DNA of 50,018 bases from an uncultured Oscillospiraceae bacterium. Its GTDB lineage: Bacteria > Bacillota > Clostridia > Oscillospirales > Oscillospiraceae. Numbering within the stretch: position 1 is the first letter of the stretch; each line of letters begins with the position of its first letter. The stretch lies in the NCBI GenBank assembly GCA_944387055.1, contig CALXDL010000036.1:1-50018 (forward strand). Reading direction: 5' to 3'. Below the pieces are notes generated by a model, which was not told where the DNA came from, ran no database searches, and saw only the letters and a program-made list of their open reading frames with translations. Below, piece after piece: positions 7,996 to 16,400 of the stretch. The position numbers were made by a program, and so were the translations under genes.

Positions 7996-8490
7996 ATGGA
8001 TCTCATCGTGAGGCCATATAGACGTGGAGAAGAACAGTATGTCGCCAATCTCCATAAAAGGCTTTATTCAGAGGAATACGGCTGGGGCCCGAATTTTATT
8101 GACTATGCTGTTGAGATCGCTATGGATTTTGCAAAGAAAAGAAAGAATAGCGGAGAAGAACTGTTTGTTGCTGAGCAAGATGGAGTATTAGCAGGATGTA
8201 TCATGCTCTGTCAGACAGATACTCCTGATATTGGGCAGCTTCGCCTTTTTGCTGTAGAAAAGGATCATCGTCGCTATGGGATCGGGACAGCACTGCTCAG
8301 CGCTCTCATGAATAAAGTAAAAGAGGCAGGGTATAAAATAGTGATCCTTTGGACAGCCAGCCCGCTCACTGCCGCTATTCGGCATTATGAGAAGTTGGGG
8401 TTCCATGTCGTTGAGGAAGTTGAGAATAATACATGGAGCAATGATGGCACATCCTTATATGAAATAAAAATGGAATTGGATATTATCTAG
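7996..8490 (+). CDS. GNAT-family N-acetyltransferase
   Basis: A 164-residue acyltransferase that would transfer an acetyl group from acetyl-CoA to an amine. 'LFAVEKDHRRYGIGTALL' (about 92-109) is motif A with the acetyl-CoA pyrophosphate-binding R-x-x-G-x-G loop; 'TAAIRHYEKLGFHVVEE' is motif B with the usual Tyr general acid. ATG 7996 (after a TTG) follows the G-rich run at 7983-7989, which serves as ribosome-binding site. It is alone downstream of a decayed gene. Substrate unknown; acetyltransferases of this size include resistance and small-molecule detoxification enzymes. Confidence 0.85.
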   Translation: MDLIVRPYRRGEEQYVANLHKRLYSEEYGWGPNFIDYAVEIAMDFAKKRKNSGEELFVAEQDGVLAGCIMLCQTDTPDIGQLRLFAVEKDHRRYGIGTALLSALMNKVKEAGYKIVILWTASPLTAAIRHYEKLGFHVVEEVENNTWSNDGTSLYEIKMELDII

Positions 8491-8499
8491 ATCCTAAAT

Positions 8500-8568
8500 T
8501 CCATTGCTGTCGTTCTCGACCGTGACGCAATACGCGCCGCTGCTCCCGCTGCCGGATCTCCGCCGGCT
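8500..8568 (-). pseudogene. Fragment of an SLH-protein gene (Gly/Ser linker region)
   Basis: On the minus strand this stretch reads RRRSGSGSSGAYCVTVENDS, closely matching YRRSGGGGGSSSGSGTYRIT...VESDRNGS of the SLH protein encoded at about 14310-14230. The nucleotide sequences also match (both contain CTCGACCGTGAYGC). It is an isolated piece with no reading frame around it, directly joined to module copy 4. Confidence 0.6.
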
Positions 8569-8569
8569 C

Positions 8570-8740
8570 TGGGGGCAAACGGACCTTCTGGCCCGAAGCA
8601 AACGGATACGGCGGCGGAGGCTGCCAAGCAGCGGGGACAGGCGGAGGAAGGCCGCAAATGGCCCCGGTCTTCTATCAGCCTATGTGCGGGATAAAATGTA
8701 GGCTTGAAGATATCCTTGTAGTATATAGTATAAGATATCT
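8570..8740 (+). repeat. Dispersed module, copy 4
   Basis: Retains the tail remnant as GPKQTDTAAEAAKQRGQAEE (about 8590-8650) with a frameshift just upstream, followed by an AT-rich stretch with TATAGTATAAGATA. The 5' part of the module is replaced by the SLH-gene fragment. The gap 8491-8981 otherwise holds only hairpins, including GAGCCC-GCC-GGGCTC at 8947-8961. Confidence 0.6.
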
Positions 8741-8838
8741 TTACTGTGGAGACGGATACGGGGTCTATTTCCTCATCTCCATCGCAGGAACTCGTCGCTC
8801 CGGTCCCCATCAGCGCAAACTTTATCTAAAAAACAGGA

Positions 8839-8872
8839 AGGCAGACAATCGTCGCAAGGACATTGTCTGCCT
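8839..8872 (-). terminator. Terminator downstream of the TRAP permease remnant
   Basis: Stem AGGCAGACAAT / ATTGTCTGCCT with a 12-nt loop; read on the minus strand it is followed by TCCTGTTTTTT. It is the original terminator of the truncated dctM-like gene. Confidence 0.75.
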
Positions 8873-8981
8873 CCCTGCCTGAAAGAGGGCGTGTAATTTC
8901 TCATTCCTCGCCAAGAGATCTGCGTGAACTCCTCTCTTCAGCGATGGAGCCCGCCGGGCTCTTTATTGCGGCAGTCCCGGT

Positions 8982-9491
8982 TTAACCAAACAGCGACAGG
9001 AAGCCAAGGGAAACCGCAGGCACAAATGCCACGATCACCATCGCAATGATCAGGCCCGCCATAAAGGGCAGCGCTCTCTTGGTGAGCCCCACCACATCAA
9101 GTCCCGTCATAGACTGGGCAACGAATAGGTTGGAGGCCACCGGCGGCGCGACGAATGCGATGCACAGGGACAGCAGCATCACCAGGCCGAACTGGATCGG
9201 GCTGATGCCGAGCGGTGTGACGATCTGCAGCAGGATCGGAGAGAGGATGACCATAATGGGAGTGGTCTGCACAAACATACCCGCAATAAACAGCAGGACA
9301 AAGATCAAGCACATGATCACTACGGGGTTTTCGGAAATGCTGAAGAAGAAGTTCTGCACCATCTCACCGAAGCCAAGATACACGAACACCGCGCTCAGCG
9401 CGCCTGCCACTGCCATGGTATAGTTCATACCGCCCATGGATGCAGTGCAATCGAAAAACATATCCCAGATCTTCTTCCAGGTCAGCTCTCG
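8982..9491 (-). pseudogene. 5'-truncated TRAP transporter large permease (dctM-like)
   Basis: About 170 residues from RELTWKKIWDMFF to the C-terminal VSLGFLSLFG match only the last 40 percent of a DctM permease, including the conserved 'QFGLVMLLSLCIAFVAPPVASNLFVA' segment (family form HFGvim..nlaiG.itPPvG.nLFva). The frame continues upstream to 9608 but that part is unrelated, and the 250 N-terminal residues, dctQ and dctP are absent. It was probably cut by the rearrangement that brought in the fusion gene at 9676. An intact DctM is encoded at 40221-41513. Confidence 0.75.
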
Positions 9492-9675
9492 GCAGAGTGT
9501 ATGAGCCCGCATAGATAGAAAAGCCCCCGGCAGGCCCTGCCGAAGCAATATCTGCTGGGGGCCAGGCACCAGAGAAGTTGCCCCTATCAAGAAGCCCCTA
9601 AAGAACACGGACCCTTATTGACTTGTTCTGTGATCTTACAGGTCTTCTGCATCATCAAATCATGGAGGCATTACG

Positions 9676-10725
9676 ATGGAATTAGAAAAAAGCAGCGCTC
9701 TGCTGGTCATCGACATCCAGCAGGAAGATTTTTTGGATATGGACGAACGGAACATGGACGCTCCGGAATGGGCTTCCATCCGCAATGCAAAGCGGGTGCT
9801 GGATGTGTTCCGAAAAAAAGGGCTGCCGGTGATCCAGATCAAGGAAGCACACCGTCCTGATATGGTGGACTTTGGGCGAGAGCTGGACGGTGCTGAGGGG
9901 ATCCATTGTATCGAAACGCGCCCCGAGAGTGACTATGCCAAACTTACATATCCTGTTGACGGAGAGTATCGCATCTCCAAGCGCCGGTACAGTGCGTTCT
10001 TTGGCACGGACCTGGAGATCCTGCTCAAAGGCCTGCGGGTGGACACGCTCTACATGATCGGCGGGCTGACAAATGTATGTATCCACTATACAGCAGTGGA
10101 CGCTCACCAGAACGACTACCATATCCGAGTCGTCACGGACGCAGTCGCAGGCTCCAGCAAAGAAGCTCATGAGGCCGCCTTGCGAGCCATCCGCTATTTG
10201 CAGCGGGACGCACTCGTCACGGTGGCGGATATCGTATCTAGTCTGGAGGAGCGCGCAACATCCAGGGATATCTATCTCATGCGGGAAGCGATCCGCCTCT
10301 CTGCGCTCTCAGTCGAGCATGGCAATGAGCCGTTCGGCGCGGTGCTGGCCAAAGACGGCGAGATCGTATTCACAAACGAAAACCAGATCTACACGAAACA
10401 CGATCCGACATTTCATGGGGAAGCAGGACTGATCCGGGAGTTCTGTGCGCAGACCGCCATCACTGACCTGCACGAGTACACCTTGTACGCAAGCTGTGAG
10501 CCCTGTTTCATGTGCAGCGGTGCGATGGTATGGGTAAAGCTGGGCCGGCTGGTCTATGGCGCAAGCAATATCGACCTTGAGCATATCCTGGGCAACGAGG
10601 GCTGCAACTGCTCGAAGATGGTTTTCGACCATTCCTTCTGGCACCCCCAGGTCACAGAGGGCGTTTTGCGCGAGGAAAGTCTCGCGATCCTGAAAGCGTA
10701 TTTTGAGAAACACGAAAAGGGCTGA
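9676..10725 (+). CDS. Fusion: isochorismatase-like cysteine hydrolase + HGE-type cytidine/cytosine deaminase-like domain
   Basis: A 349-residue two-domain protein. Residues 1-190 are an isochorismatase/nicotinamidase-like hydrolase with the catalytic triad Asp13 (VIDIQ), Lys102 (ISKRRYSAF) and Cys135 (GLTNVCIHYTA). Residues 195-349 are a zinc deaminase of the CDA fold with H247-G-E249 (zinc ligand and proton shuttle) and PCFMC (Cys277, Cys280, zinc ligands). HGE rather than HAE recalls yeast-type cytosine deaminase. Together the two activities would deaminate and hydrolyse an amide or carbamoyl compound, for example in pyrimidine, nicotinamide or creatinine-like catabolism; that is inference. 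A Shine-Dalgarno-like GGAGG at 9662-9666 precedes ATG 9676. No neighbouring gene of such a pathway is present. Confidence 0.85.
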   Translation: MELEKSSALLVIDIQQEDFLDMDERNMDAPEWASIRNAKRVLDVFRKKGLPVIQIKEAHRPDMVDFGRELDGAEGIHCIETRPESDYAKLTYPVDGEYRISKRRYSAFFGTDLEILLKGLRVDTLYMIGGLTNVCIHYTAVDAHQNDYHIRVVTDAVAGSSKEAHEAALRAIRYLQRDALVTVADIVSSLEERATSRDIYLMREAIRLSALSVEHGNEPFGAVLAKDGEIVFTNENQIYTKHDPTFHGEAGLIREFCAQTAITDLHEYTLYASCEPCFMCSGAMVWVKLGRLVYGASNIDLEHILGNEGCNCSKMVFDHSFWHPQVTEGVLREESLAILKAYFEKHEKG

Positions 10726-10907
10726 TACACGTTCGATCTCGCAGCACGACCGCATCTCCCGATCGAGCGTAGAGCTCGTATGCCTGATACAGAGGCATCG
10801 ATCATGGAGATGTGGGACGCGTTTCGTTTGCCGCCCCCATCCTTTGCGGTCGCAAATGCCTTTGGTCACGGAGCTGATGCCATCCAAACGCTTTCCCATC
10901 GGGAGAC

Positions 10908-10956
10908 ATAACGATACCCTCTGGAGAATGGTGCGTTTTCCAGAGGGTATCGTTAT
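10908..10956. repeat. Perfect 18-bp inverted repeat downstream of the fusion gene
   Basis: ATAACGATACCCTCTGGA (10908-10925) and its exact complement at 10939-10956 with a 13-nt loop. No T-run follows on either strand, so termination is uncertain. The rest of 10726-11100 shows no supportable gene. Confidence 0.7.
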
Positions 10957-11111
10957 ATCTCGTTCCGTTCCTCCATGCCTTCCGCAGCCGCCTGCGGTCT
11001 GCAGCAAGTCCGGGTCCCCTTCCTGCTGTCCCTCTTTGGTCAAGAGGCGGATCTGCTGTTTATTTTGCCCTTGATCGGCCGGCAGCGCGCTGCTGTGTGA
11101 AGCGATACAAG

Positions 11112-11187
11112 GTCAACTTCATATTTTGCTTGACAGGGATGCATCTGGGTGATAACATGAAGTCAACTTCACAGGAAGTAAACTTCA
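11112..11187 (+). promoter_or_regulatory. Promoter with three operator-like repeats for the XRE/membrane gene pair
   Basis: TTGACA (11130-11135), 17-nt spacer, TAACAT (11153-11158). Three copies of a GAAGTnAACTTC-type element surround it: GTCAACTTCA at 11112-11121, the palindrome TGAAGTCAACTTCA at 11158-11171 overlapping the -10, and GTAAACTTCA at 11178-11187. They are placed to block RNA polymerase, as expected for autoregulation by the XRE protein encoded 20 bases downstream. Confidence 0.7.
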
Positions 11188-11206
11188 TATCAGCAGGTGG
11201 GAGCAC

Positions 11207-11437
11207 GTGAAGACCAGAGTAAAGGAATTCAGGACCGCAGCGGAACTGACACAGCAGCAGTTGGCTGATCTGGTCCATGTTTCATCAAGGACGATCATCT
11301 CGATCGAAAAGGAGCAGTATCGTCCGTCTCTCATGCTTGCTTACCGGATCGCCCAGGTATTTGGCGTGAGCGTTGAGGAGCTGTGCTGTTTAAAAGAGAA
11401 CAAAGAGCGGGAGGACAAGCAGTATGAAGGTCTATAA
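11207..11437 (+). CDS. XRE-family repressor, probably autoregulated
   Basis: A 76-residue protein made up almost only of an HTH_3 domain: 'MKTRVKEFRTAAELTQQQLADLVHVSSRTIISIEKEQYRPSLMLAYRIA' follows the standard R...LTQ..LA..vgvsR.tI..IE.g.y.Ps l pattern. GTG 11207 is used, with GGTGGGA upstream. Its stop overlaps the next gene by 14 bases. Small XRE proteins of this kind paired with a DUF2178-like membrane protein are common in Firmicutes and may respond to membrane or envelope signals (recalled pattern, function not established). Confidence 0.85.
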   Translation: MKTRVKEFRTAAELTQQQLADLVHVSSRTIISIEKEQYRPSLMLAYRIAQVFGVSVEELCCLKENKEREDKQYEGL

Positions 11438-11843
11438 CAAAAAGGGATTTGTTTCCGGTATTTTCATGACCGCTTTAGGCTTGTTAGATCTCATAGCAAG
11501 CATTACGCAGAACAACTTCGATATCGATTCGGTCATCTTGATCGTGGCTTTGTTGGTAGCGGGCTCCAGTACGATCATGCGAAGTGTATCGCAGAAGCTG
11601 TCCAGAGAGGACAAGTTGGCGGAGCTGGATGAACGGAACCGCTTGATTGCACTGAAAGCAAAAAGCAGATCCTTCCAGCTTACGCAGATCATATCGTTTC
11701 TGCTCATGCTCGTTCTACTGGTAATGGGAAAGGTCTCTGGCTACGACGGGTTTATTGCGATGGGTGTCGGTTCCGCATTTGTTCTCTCTATCTCAATGTT
11801 CGCAGAGATCTTCACTTACATATATTACGGATCTAAAAATTAG
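11424..11843 (+). CDS. Four-helix membrane protein, DUF2178-like, partner of the XRE repressor
   Basis: A 139-residue protein with about four predicted membrane segments (residues 8-28, 36-52, 88-106, 112-134). Between segments 2 and 3 is a cytosolic loop containing 'DERNRLIALKAKSRSF', the signature of DUF2178-like proteins. GGAGGACAAGC precedes ATG 11424, which lies inside the end of the XRE gene, so the two are co-translated. Function is unknown; the pairing suggests a membrane-linked sensor or immunity-like partner of the repressor. Confidence 0.75.
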   Translation: MKVYNKKGFVSGIFMTALGLLDLIASITQNNFDIDSVILIVALLVAGSSTIMRSVSQKLSREDKLAELDERNRLIALKAKSRSFQLTQIISFLLMLVLLVMGKVSGYDGFIAMGVGSAFVLSISMFAEIFTYIYYGSKN

Positions 11844-11949
11844 GAGGGATCAGGATCTGACACAGCTAGCCCAGTCCGAATACTCTCAGCGGTCAAACGC
11901 CTGTGAACTTAGGCTTTTGGCAAGCAGGTCCTGCCGCGCCCCAAGCGGA

Positions 11950-11988
11950 AAGAGCCGCCTGATATCCACAAATCAGGCGGCTCTTTTC
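11950..11988. terminator. Bidirectional terminator after the XRE/membrane pair
   Basis: Stem GAGCCGCCTGAT (11952-11963) with ATCAGGCGGCTC (11972-11983), flanked by TTTTCC and by an A-rich left side. The remaining gap to 12320 holds no supportable gene. Confidence 0.8.
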
Positions 11989-12320
11989 CGTTATCTAAAG
12001 GTCTTCGGGCAGCACCTGGCCCATCGGTGCTCTTGGCCGTTCTGTCAGCTTCCAGAGTAGTCTAGATACGCCATCTAAAGATGATGCCTCCCTATCCCAT
12101 CCCACACCGCCTATGTGTGCAATGCCGCTCGGCGGCCCCATCACTCTATGGCAAACGGCTGGGAGCCGTCACCTATCGCTCGTTCGAGACAGCGCTATGG
12201 CGGGCCTTCGTCCTTGTGCACCAAATCATCCATGCCCTGTCCCCATGGGGAAACGATCGGACAAGCGTCTTTGCGCTTCGACTCATATGGATATCGAGCG
12301 GCGTAAGGACTGAGCGTCCC

Positions 12321-12770
12321 TCACCTCGTCTTTATCAAGGTCTCATAAAAGCGGACGGCATCGTTGCACTCATCTCGATCCGGATGGCCTTTCGCAATGC
12401 CGCCGATCAGCTTGAATGGTCCGAACGTGTTGAATCCCAAGCAGCCGAAAGCCCCCACGACCTCTGCGCCCTTTTGTGATGTGACGGCCTCGATGGCTCT
12501 TGTGTAGCTCTCCTTTTTCACGCCATAGGTATAGAGGAAGAATACACGTTTATCCATCGGAAGATTTTCTTCTGCAAACTCCAATACCGACTTGTGGAAT
12601 TTCGAATAATATATGCCAGAAGCAAGCCCGATCAGATCATACTCAGTCAGGTCGAAGTACTTCGTTTTCGTCGCGTCGAGCAATGTGACTCCATGCTTCG
12701 CAGCGATCACGTCGAGCACTTGTTTCGTATTTTCGTGATGTCTTGAATAGTATATGATCGCAGTCTTCAT
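12321..12770 (-). CDS. Flavodoxin-family protein
   Basis: A 149-residue flavodoxin-like protein. 'AIIYYSRHHENTKQV' at residues 4-18 is the FMN phosphate-binding loop, 'YDLIGLASGIYYSKFH' the second flavin-contact strand and loop, and 'VFFLYTYG' the third. The short length fits a flavodoxin domain protein with electron-carrier or quinone-reductase-like function. GGGAG precedes ATG 12770. It is transcribed away from an HxlR regulator, the classic arrangement for a redox- or electrophile-induced flavoprotein controlled by its neighbour (inference). Confidence 0.85.
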   Translation of the reverse strand: MKTAIIYYSRHHENTKQVLDVIAAKHGVTLLDATKTKYFDLTEYDLIGLASGIYYSKFHKSVLEFAEENLPMDKRVFFLYTYGVKKESYTRAIEAVTSQKGAEVVGAFGCLGFNTFGPFKLIGGIAKGHPDRDECNDAVRFYETLIKTR

Positions 12771-12794
12771 ACCCGTTGTCTCCCTTGACTCTAC

Positions 12795-12875
12795 TTAGTA
12801 TATAAATTATACTATGTATGAAAACAGCATACAAGTACGCAGTTCAGCCATACATAGTACGAATGGATATACTAG
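12795..12875. promoter_or_regulatory. Divergent control region with repeated ATACATAGTA elements
   Basis: Between the flavodoxin and HxlR genes lie ATACTATGTATG (about 12810-12821) and its inverse CATACATAGTAC (about 12849-12860), plus partial copies TATACTA nearby. The symmetric, AT-rich sites are plausible HxlR operators overlapping both promoters. Confidence 0.55.
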
Positions 12876-12885
12876 GGGCGGCATC

Positions 12886-13266
12886 ATGAAAAAAGATATG
12901 ACAGCAGAACAGTATCTGCAAAAGATATTGACCGATGAAGTGCGTGACGATTGCCCGATGCGAAAGACATTGGAATTGTTGAGCGGGAAATGGCGCACAC
13001 ATATCATCTATGAGCTTTGCAAGCATCCAACTTGTCGTTTTGGAGAGCTGAAACGAGCGGTCCCTCGCATCACGAATACGATGCTGACCAATACCCTCCG
13101 GGATCTGGAGGAGCTCGAGATCGTCCATCGGGAGCAATTCAACGAGATCCCGCCGCACGTCGAATATTCCCTTACGGAGAAGGGGAAGGCTCTGCTCCCC
13201 GTTTTCTTTGAGTTGGCAAAATGGGGCGACACGTATCTGGCAGGATCGCAAAGCGTCGATCCATAA
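12886..13266 (+). CDS. HxlR-family winged-helix regulator
   Basis: A 126-residue protein starting at ATG 12886 after GGGGCGG. 'CPMRKTLELLSGKWRTHIIYELCKHPTCRFGELKRAVPRIT' is the HxlR signature, with Cys at about residue 25 that often senses electrophiles or disulfide stress, and 'NTLRDLEELEIVHREQFNEIPPHVEYSLTEKG' is the recognition helix and wing. It probably represses or activates the divergent flavodoxin gene. The following 13267-13485 has no gene; it ends in a strong GC hairpin (13412-13449). Confidence 0.9.
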   Translation: MKKDMTAEQYLQKILTDEVRDDCPMRKTLELLSGKWRTHIIYELCKHPTCRFGELKRAVPRITNTMLTNTLRDLEELEIVHREQFNEIPPHVEYSLTEKGKALLPVFFELAKWGDTYLAGSQSVDP

Positions 13267-13485
13267 GCTTTTCCGCAGATCACTACAAAGGACGCTGGGC
13301 AAAGGCATCCTTGCCCGTTTGCCGGTCTCTGGGCCAGATGAGAGGGGGCTCCCTCTGAGAACGAAGGGCGCGATATCTTCTGCGCCATGTGCCAAGAATA
13401 TCCAATGATGAGCCGCGCCCCTGGACTGCTGGCAGTCCGGGGGCGCGGCAAAACAAAGTGCTCAGATGCGGGATACCGCAGGCCA

Positions 13486-16400
13486 TCAGGCCTCCATGCT
13501 GCGGTAAAGGAAGGTCACGATCTGCGCGCGGGTGCAGACGTTGTTCGGTGCGAAAGTGGTGGCAGTGGCGCCCTGGGTGATGCCGTTCTCCACGGCCCAG
13601 TCCACCGCGTCAGCGTAGTAGGCGCTGGCATCCACATCACTGAACGCATTGCCGCCCGTGACCTCCGGGCTGTTCTCAGACCGCCACAGGAAGGTCACGA
13701 TCTGCGCGCGGGTGCAGACGTTGTTCGGTGCGAAGGTGGTGGCAGTGGTGCCGCCCGTGATGCCGTTCTCATACGCCCAGAGGATCGCCTCATAATTGTA
13801 GGCATCAGCAGAGACATCGGTGAAGGGGCAGTCGGTGGAAGCCGGCTCCGGCTCGCCCGCCGCTCTCCACAGGAAGGTCACCACCTGGCCGCGGGTGCAG
13901 CCAGCATTGGGAGCGAAAGTGGTGGCGGTGGTACCGTTGGTGATGCCGTTCTCCACGGCCCACATCACGGCATCGTAATAATATGCGTCCTCAGCCACGT
14001 CGGAGAACCAGACGTCCTCGTCTCCTTCTTCGCGGAAAGTCGCTTCCACTGTCACTCTGGACGCGGGCATGGTGAAGGTGTACTCCCCATCGCCGCGGTC
14101 TCTGACGCGGATCTCATCGCCATCTTGATCGGTGACCACCAGCTCATCGAGCACGTAGCCGCTGTCGGGACGGACCGTGATGGTGACGGTATCACCGCGG
14201 GAGGCATTGCGCGGAGAGACGGAGACAGAACCGTTGCGGTCGCTCTCGACCGTGATGCGGTACGTGCCGCTGCCGCTGCTGCTCCCGCCGCCACCGCCGG
14301 ATCTCCGGTAGGGACGGAGGGTACCCGTCAGGATGTTGTAGTTATCGGTATCGTCAGGGGTAAAGGTCCAGCCATAGTCGGTGTTGAGCGTCACCACGGT
14401 GGCGTCGCCGTCATCCCAGACGATGGTCCCGGAAGGCGTGATGGTCCCCACGCCCAGGTGTGCATCGGCCAGGGTCATACCGGACTGATCGATGCGGTCA
14501 TAGCTGGGCGTGCCGGTGGGATTGGCCTTCTCGATGGTGACCTCGATGACAGTCTCGGCCGGAGAGTAGGTCGCTGTGTCGTCCGGGGTGAAGACCACGA
14601 TCTTCGCGCCGCTGTCAGCCACGTTCGTGGGTGCCTCACCGGCCTTGAAGCTCCAGGTGCCTTCCACAGGGACACCGTCATACATGGCCGTGCCCTGGAT
14701 GGCCGTATCGGACACCGGCTCGCCGGTGTAAGTCAGGGTGATGTCTTCCGCATCCACCACGGGGACGAACTCATAGACCAGGTTCACGTTCATGCTCACC
14801 ATGGAGTCCTCGTAGTTGTTGGAGGTGATGATCACCGGGAAGGAGGCGCTGTCGCCAACGTTCTCCTCCGTGAGCCCCTCCGCCAGACGGAAGCTGATCA
14901 GGCCCGTGCCATCCACAGTGGGCTCTCCGCCGAGGACGGACTGGGGATCCTGTACGTCACCCAGCGCATATCCCTGGACGCCGGCGATGGCGGGCATCAA
15001 GCCGGCCACAGACCGGGTCTTTTCAGTCACGTCATCATAGCGTACATAGAGGTCCTGCGCGGCAAAGGTCTTGCCGGGCGCCTTGGTGATCTCACCGTCC
15101 TGGAGGACGATGGAGGAGCCAGCCAACACATAGTTGGACGCCACAGTGCTGTTGCGCAGCGTCACGGTGACGTTGACGGTCTTCCCTGTGCCGACGTTGG
15201 CATCGTCGAAGTTGGCGCTCACCGTGTAATCCGTGCCAAGCGCCAGCGTGTCGCCGGCCACGAGGCCCTGGAAGCTCACCGTGACATCGGCGGCCGTGGT
15301 GCCGTCATAGACCTTGGCGACAGTCTCTGCCGTCGCGGTGATCTCCTTGGGCTCGACGGTGATGACATAGCTGTCAGAGCCGGGCGCGAACTGGTCCGGC
15401 ACGGCAGCGGCCGTGGCAGTGATGGTGGTCTGGCCCACACCGGTGATGGTCACCTGACCGCTCTGGTCCACCGTGGCGACCTCCGGATCGCTGCTGGTAT
15501 AGGTGGGCAGGTTCCCGGGCACAGAGAGGTTCTGCGCAGCATCGGTGAAGCCCGCGTCACCGTAATGGACCGTCCGGTCCGAACCGTCACCGAAGGTCAC
15601 CTCCTGGACCGGCAGCAAGCTGACCTGGACCTGGAAGCTCCCCTCCGCCGCCTGGATATCCTCCGTGCCTGCGTAAGACACGGTGACGGTGGCAGTGCCG
15701 GGGGCCACGCCTGTCAGGTCCACGGTGCCCGCCGTGCTGCCAAGCGCCGCGCTGGCCACGGAACTATCACTGCTGGTGACCGTGACCGGCAGGATCTCCT
15801 GGCCGAACCGGATGGCGGCCTCCACCGTGGAGGTGGTCTCCACATAGACCGTCTCCACCGCCTGAGGAACGGTGACAGTGGGCGTAGCCTTGTCGATGAT
15901 GAAGGTCAGCGTCTTCTCGCCCCAGTTGTCCTCGTCCTCATAGCGGGCAGTGACCGTATAGGTCCCCGCGTGAGTGACCGTGTCCGACAGGCTGACCTCC
16001 CGCGGCGTGCCGCCGTTCTCGCTGAGCATATAGGTGAACTGCGCGCCGGGGATGCTGGGCAGCGTGGCCGCATCCACGAAGGTGTTCAGGGGCATGGCAG
16101 CGCCAGTGTAGGTCGTCCGGTCCAGGATGCTCTGGAACTGGATCGCATCGCTGACGTCGTTCTTTCCGGCATATGTCCACTGCGCGGTGACCGTGGTGTC
16201 CGCGGTGGGGATGAACTCGTAGTCCGTCCCCACGGTCTGCCCGTTGATCTGATAGCCGGAGAGGACATAGTCTGGCCGCGTGAACGCATAGTCACTCAGC
16301 TTGACATGATAGGGATACGCCTGGCTGACCGTGGCGCTGCCCTGTCCGTCGTACGTGCCGCCGTCGCCGTTGATGGTGGTGGTGTACGTCTTGGGATAGA

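Noticed and set aside
12081-12479. Plus-strand frame overlapping the flavodoxin gene end
   Set aside because: No ribosome-binding site or motif; more than a third is antisense to the flavodoxin gene.
13508-13734. Regular DNA repeats that could suggest a CRISPR array
   Set aside because: They are only two long copies with coding spacers and encode SLH repeats; no CRISPR array was seen anywhere in the window.
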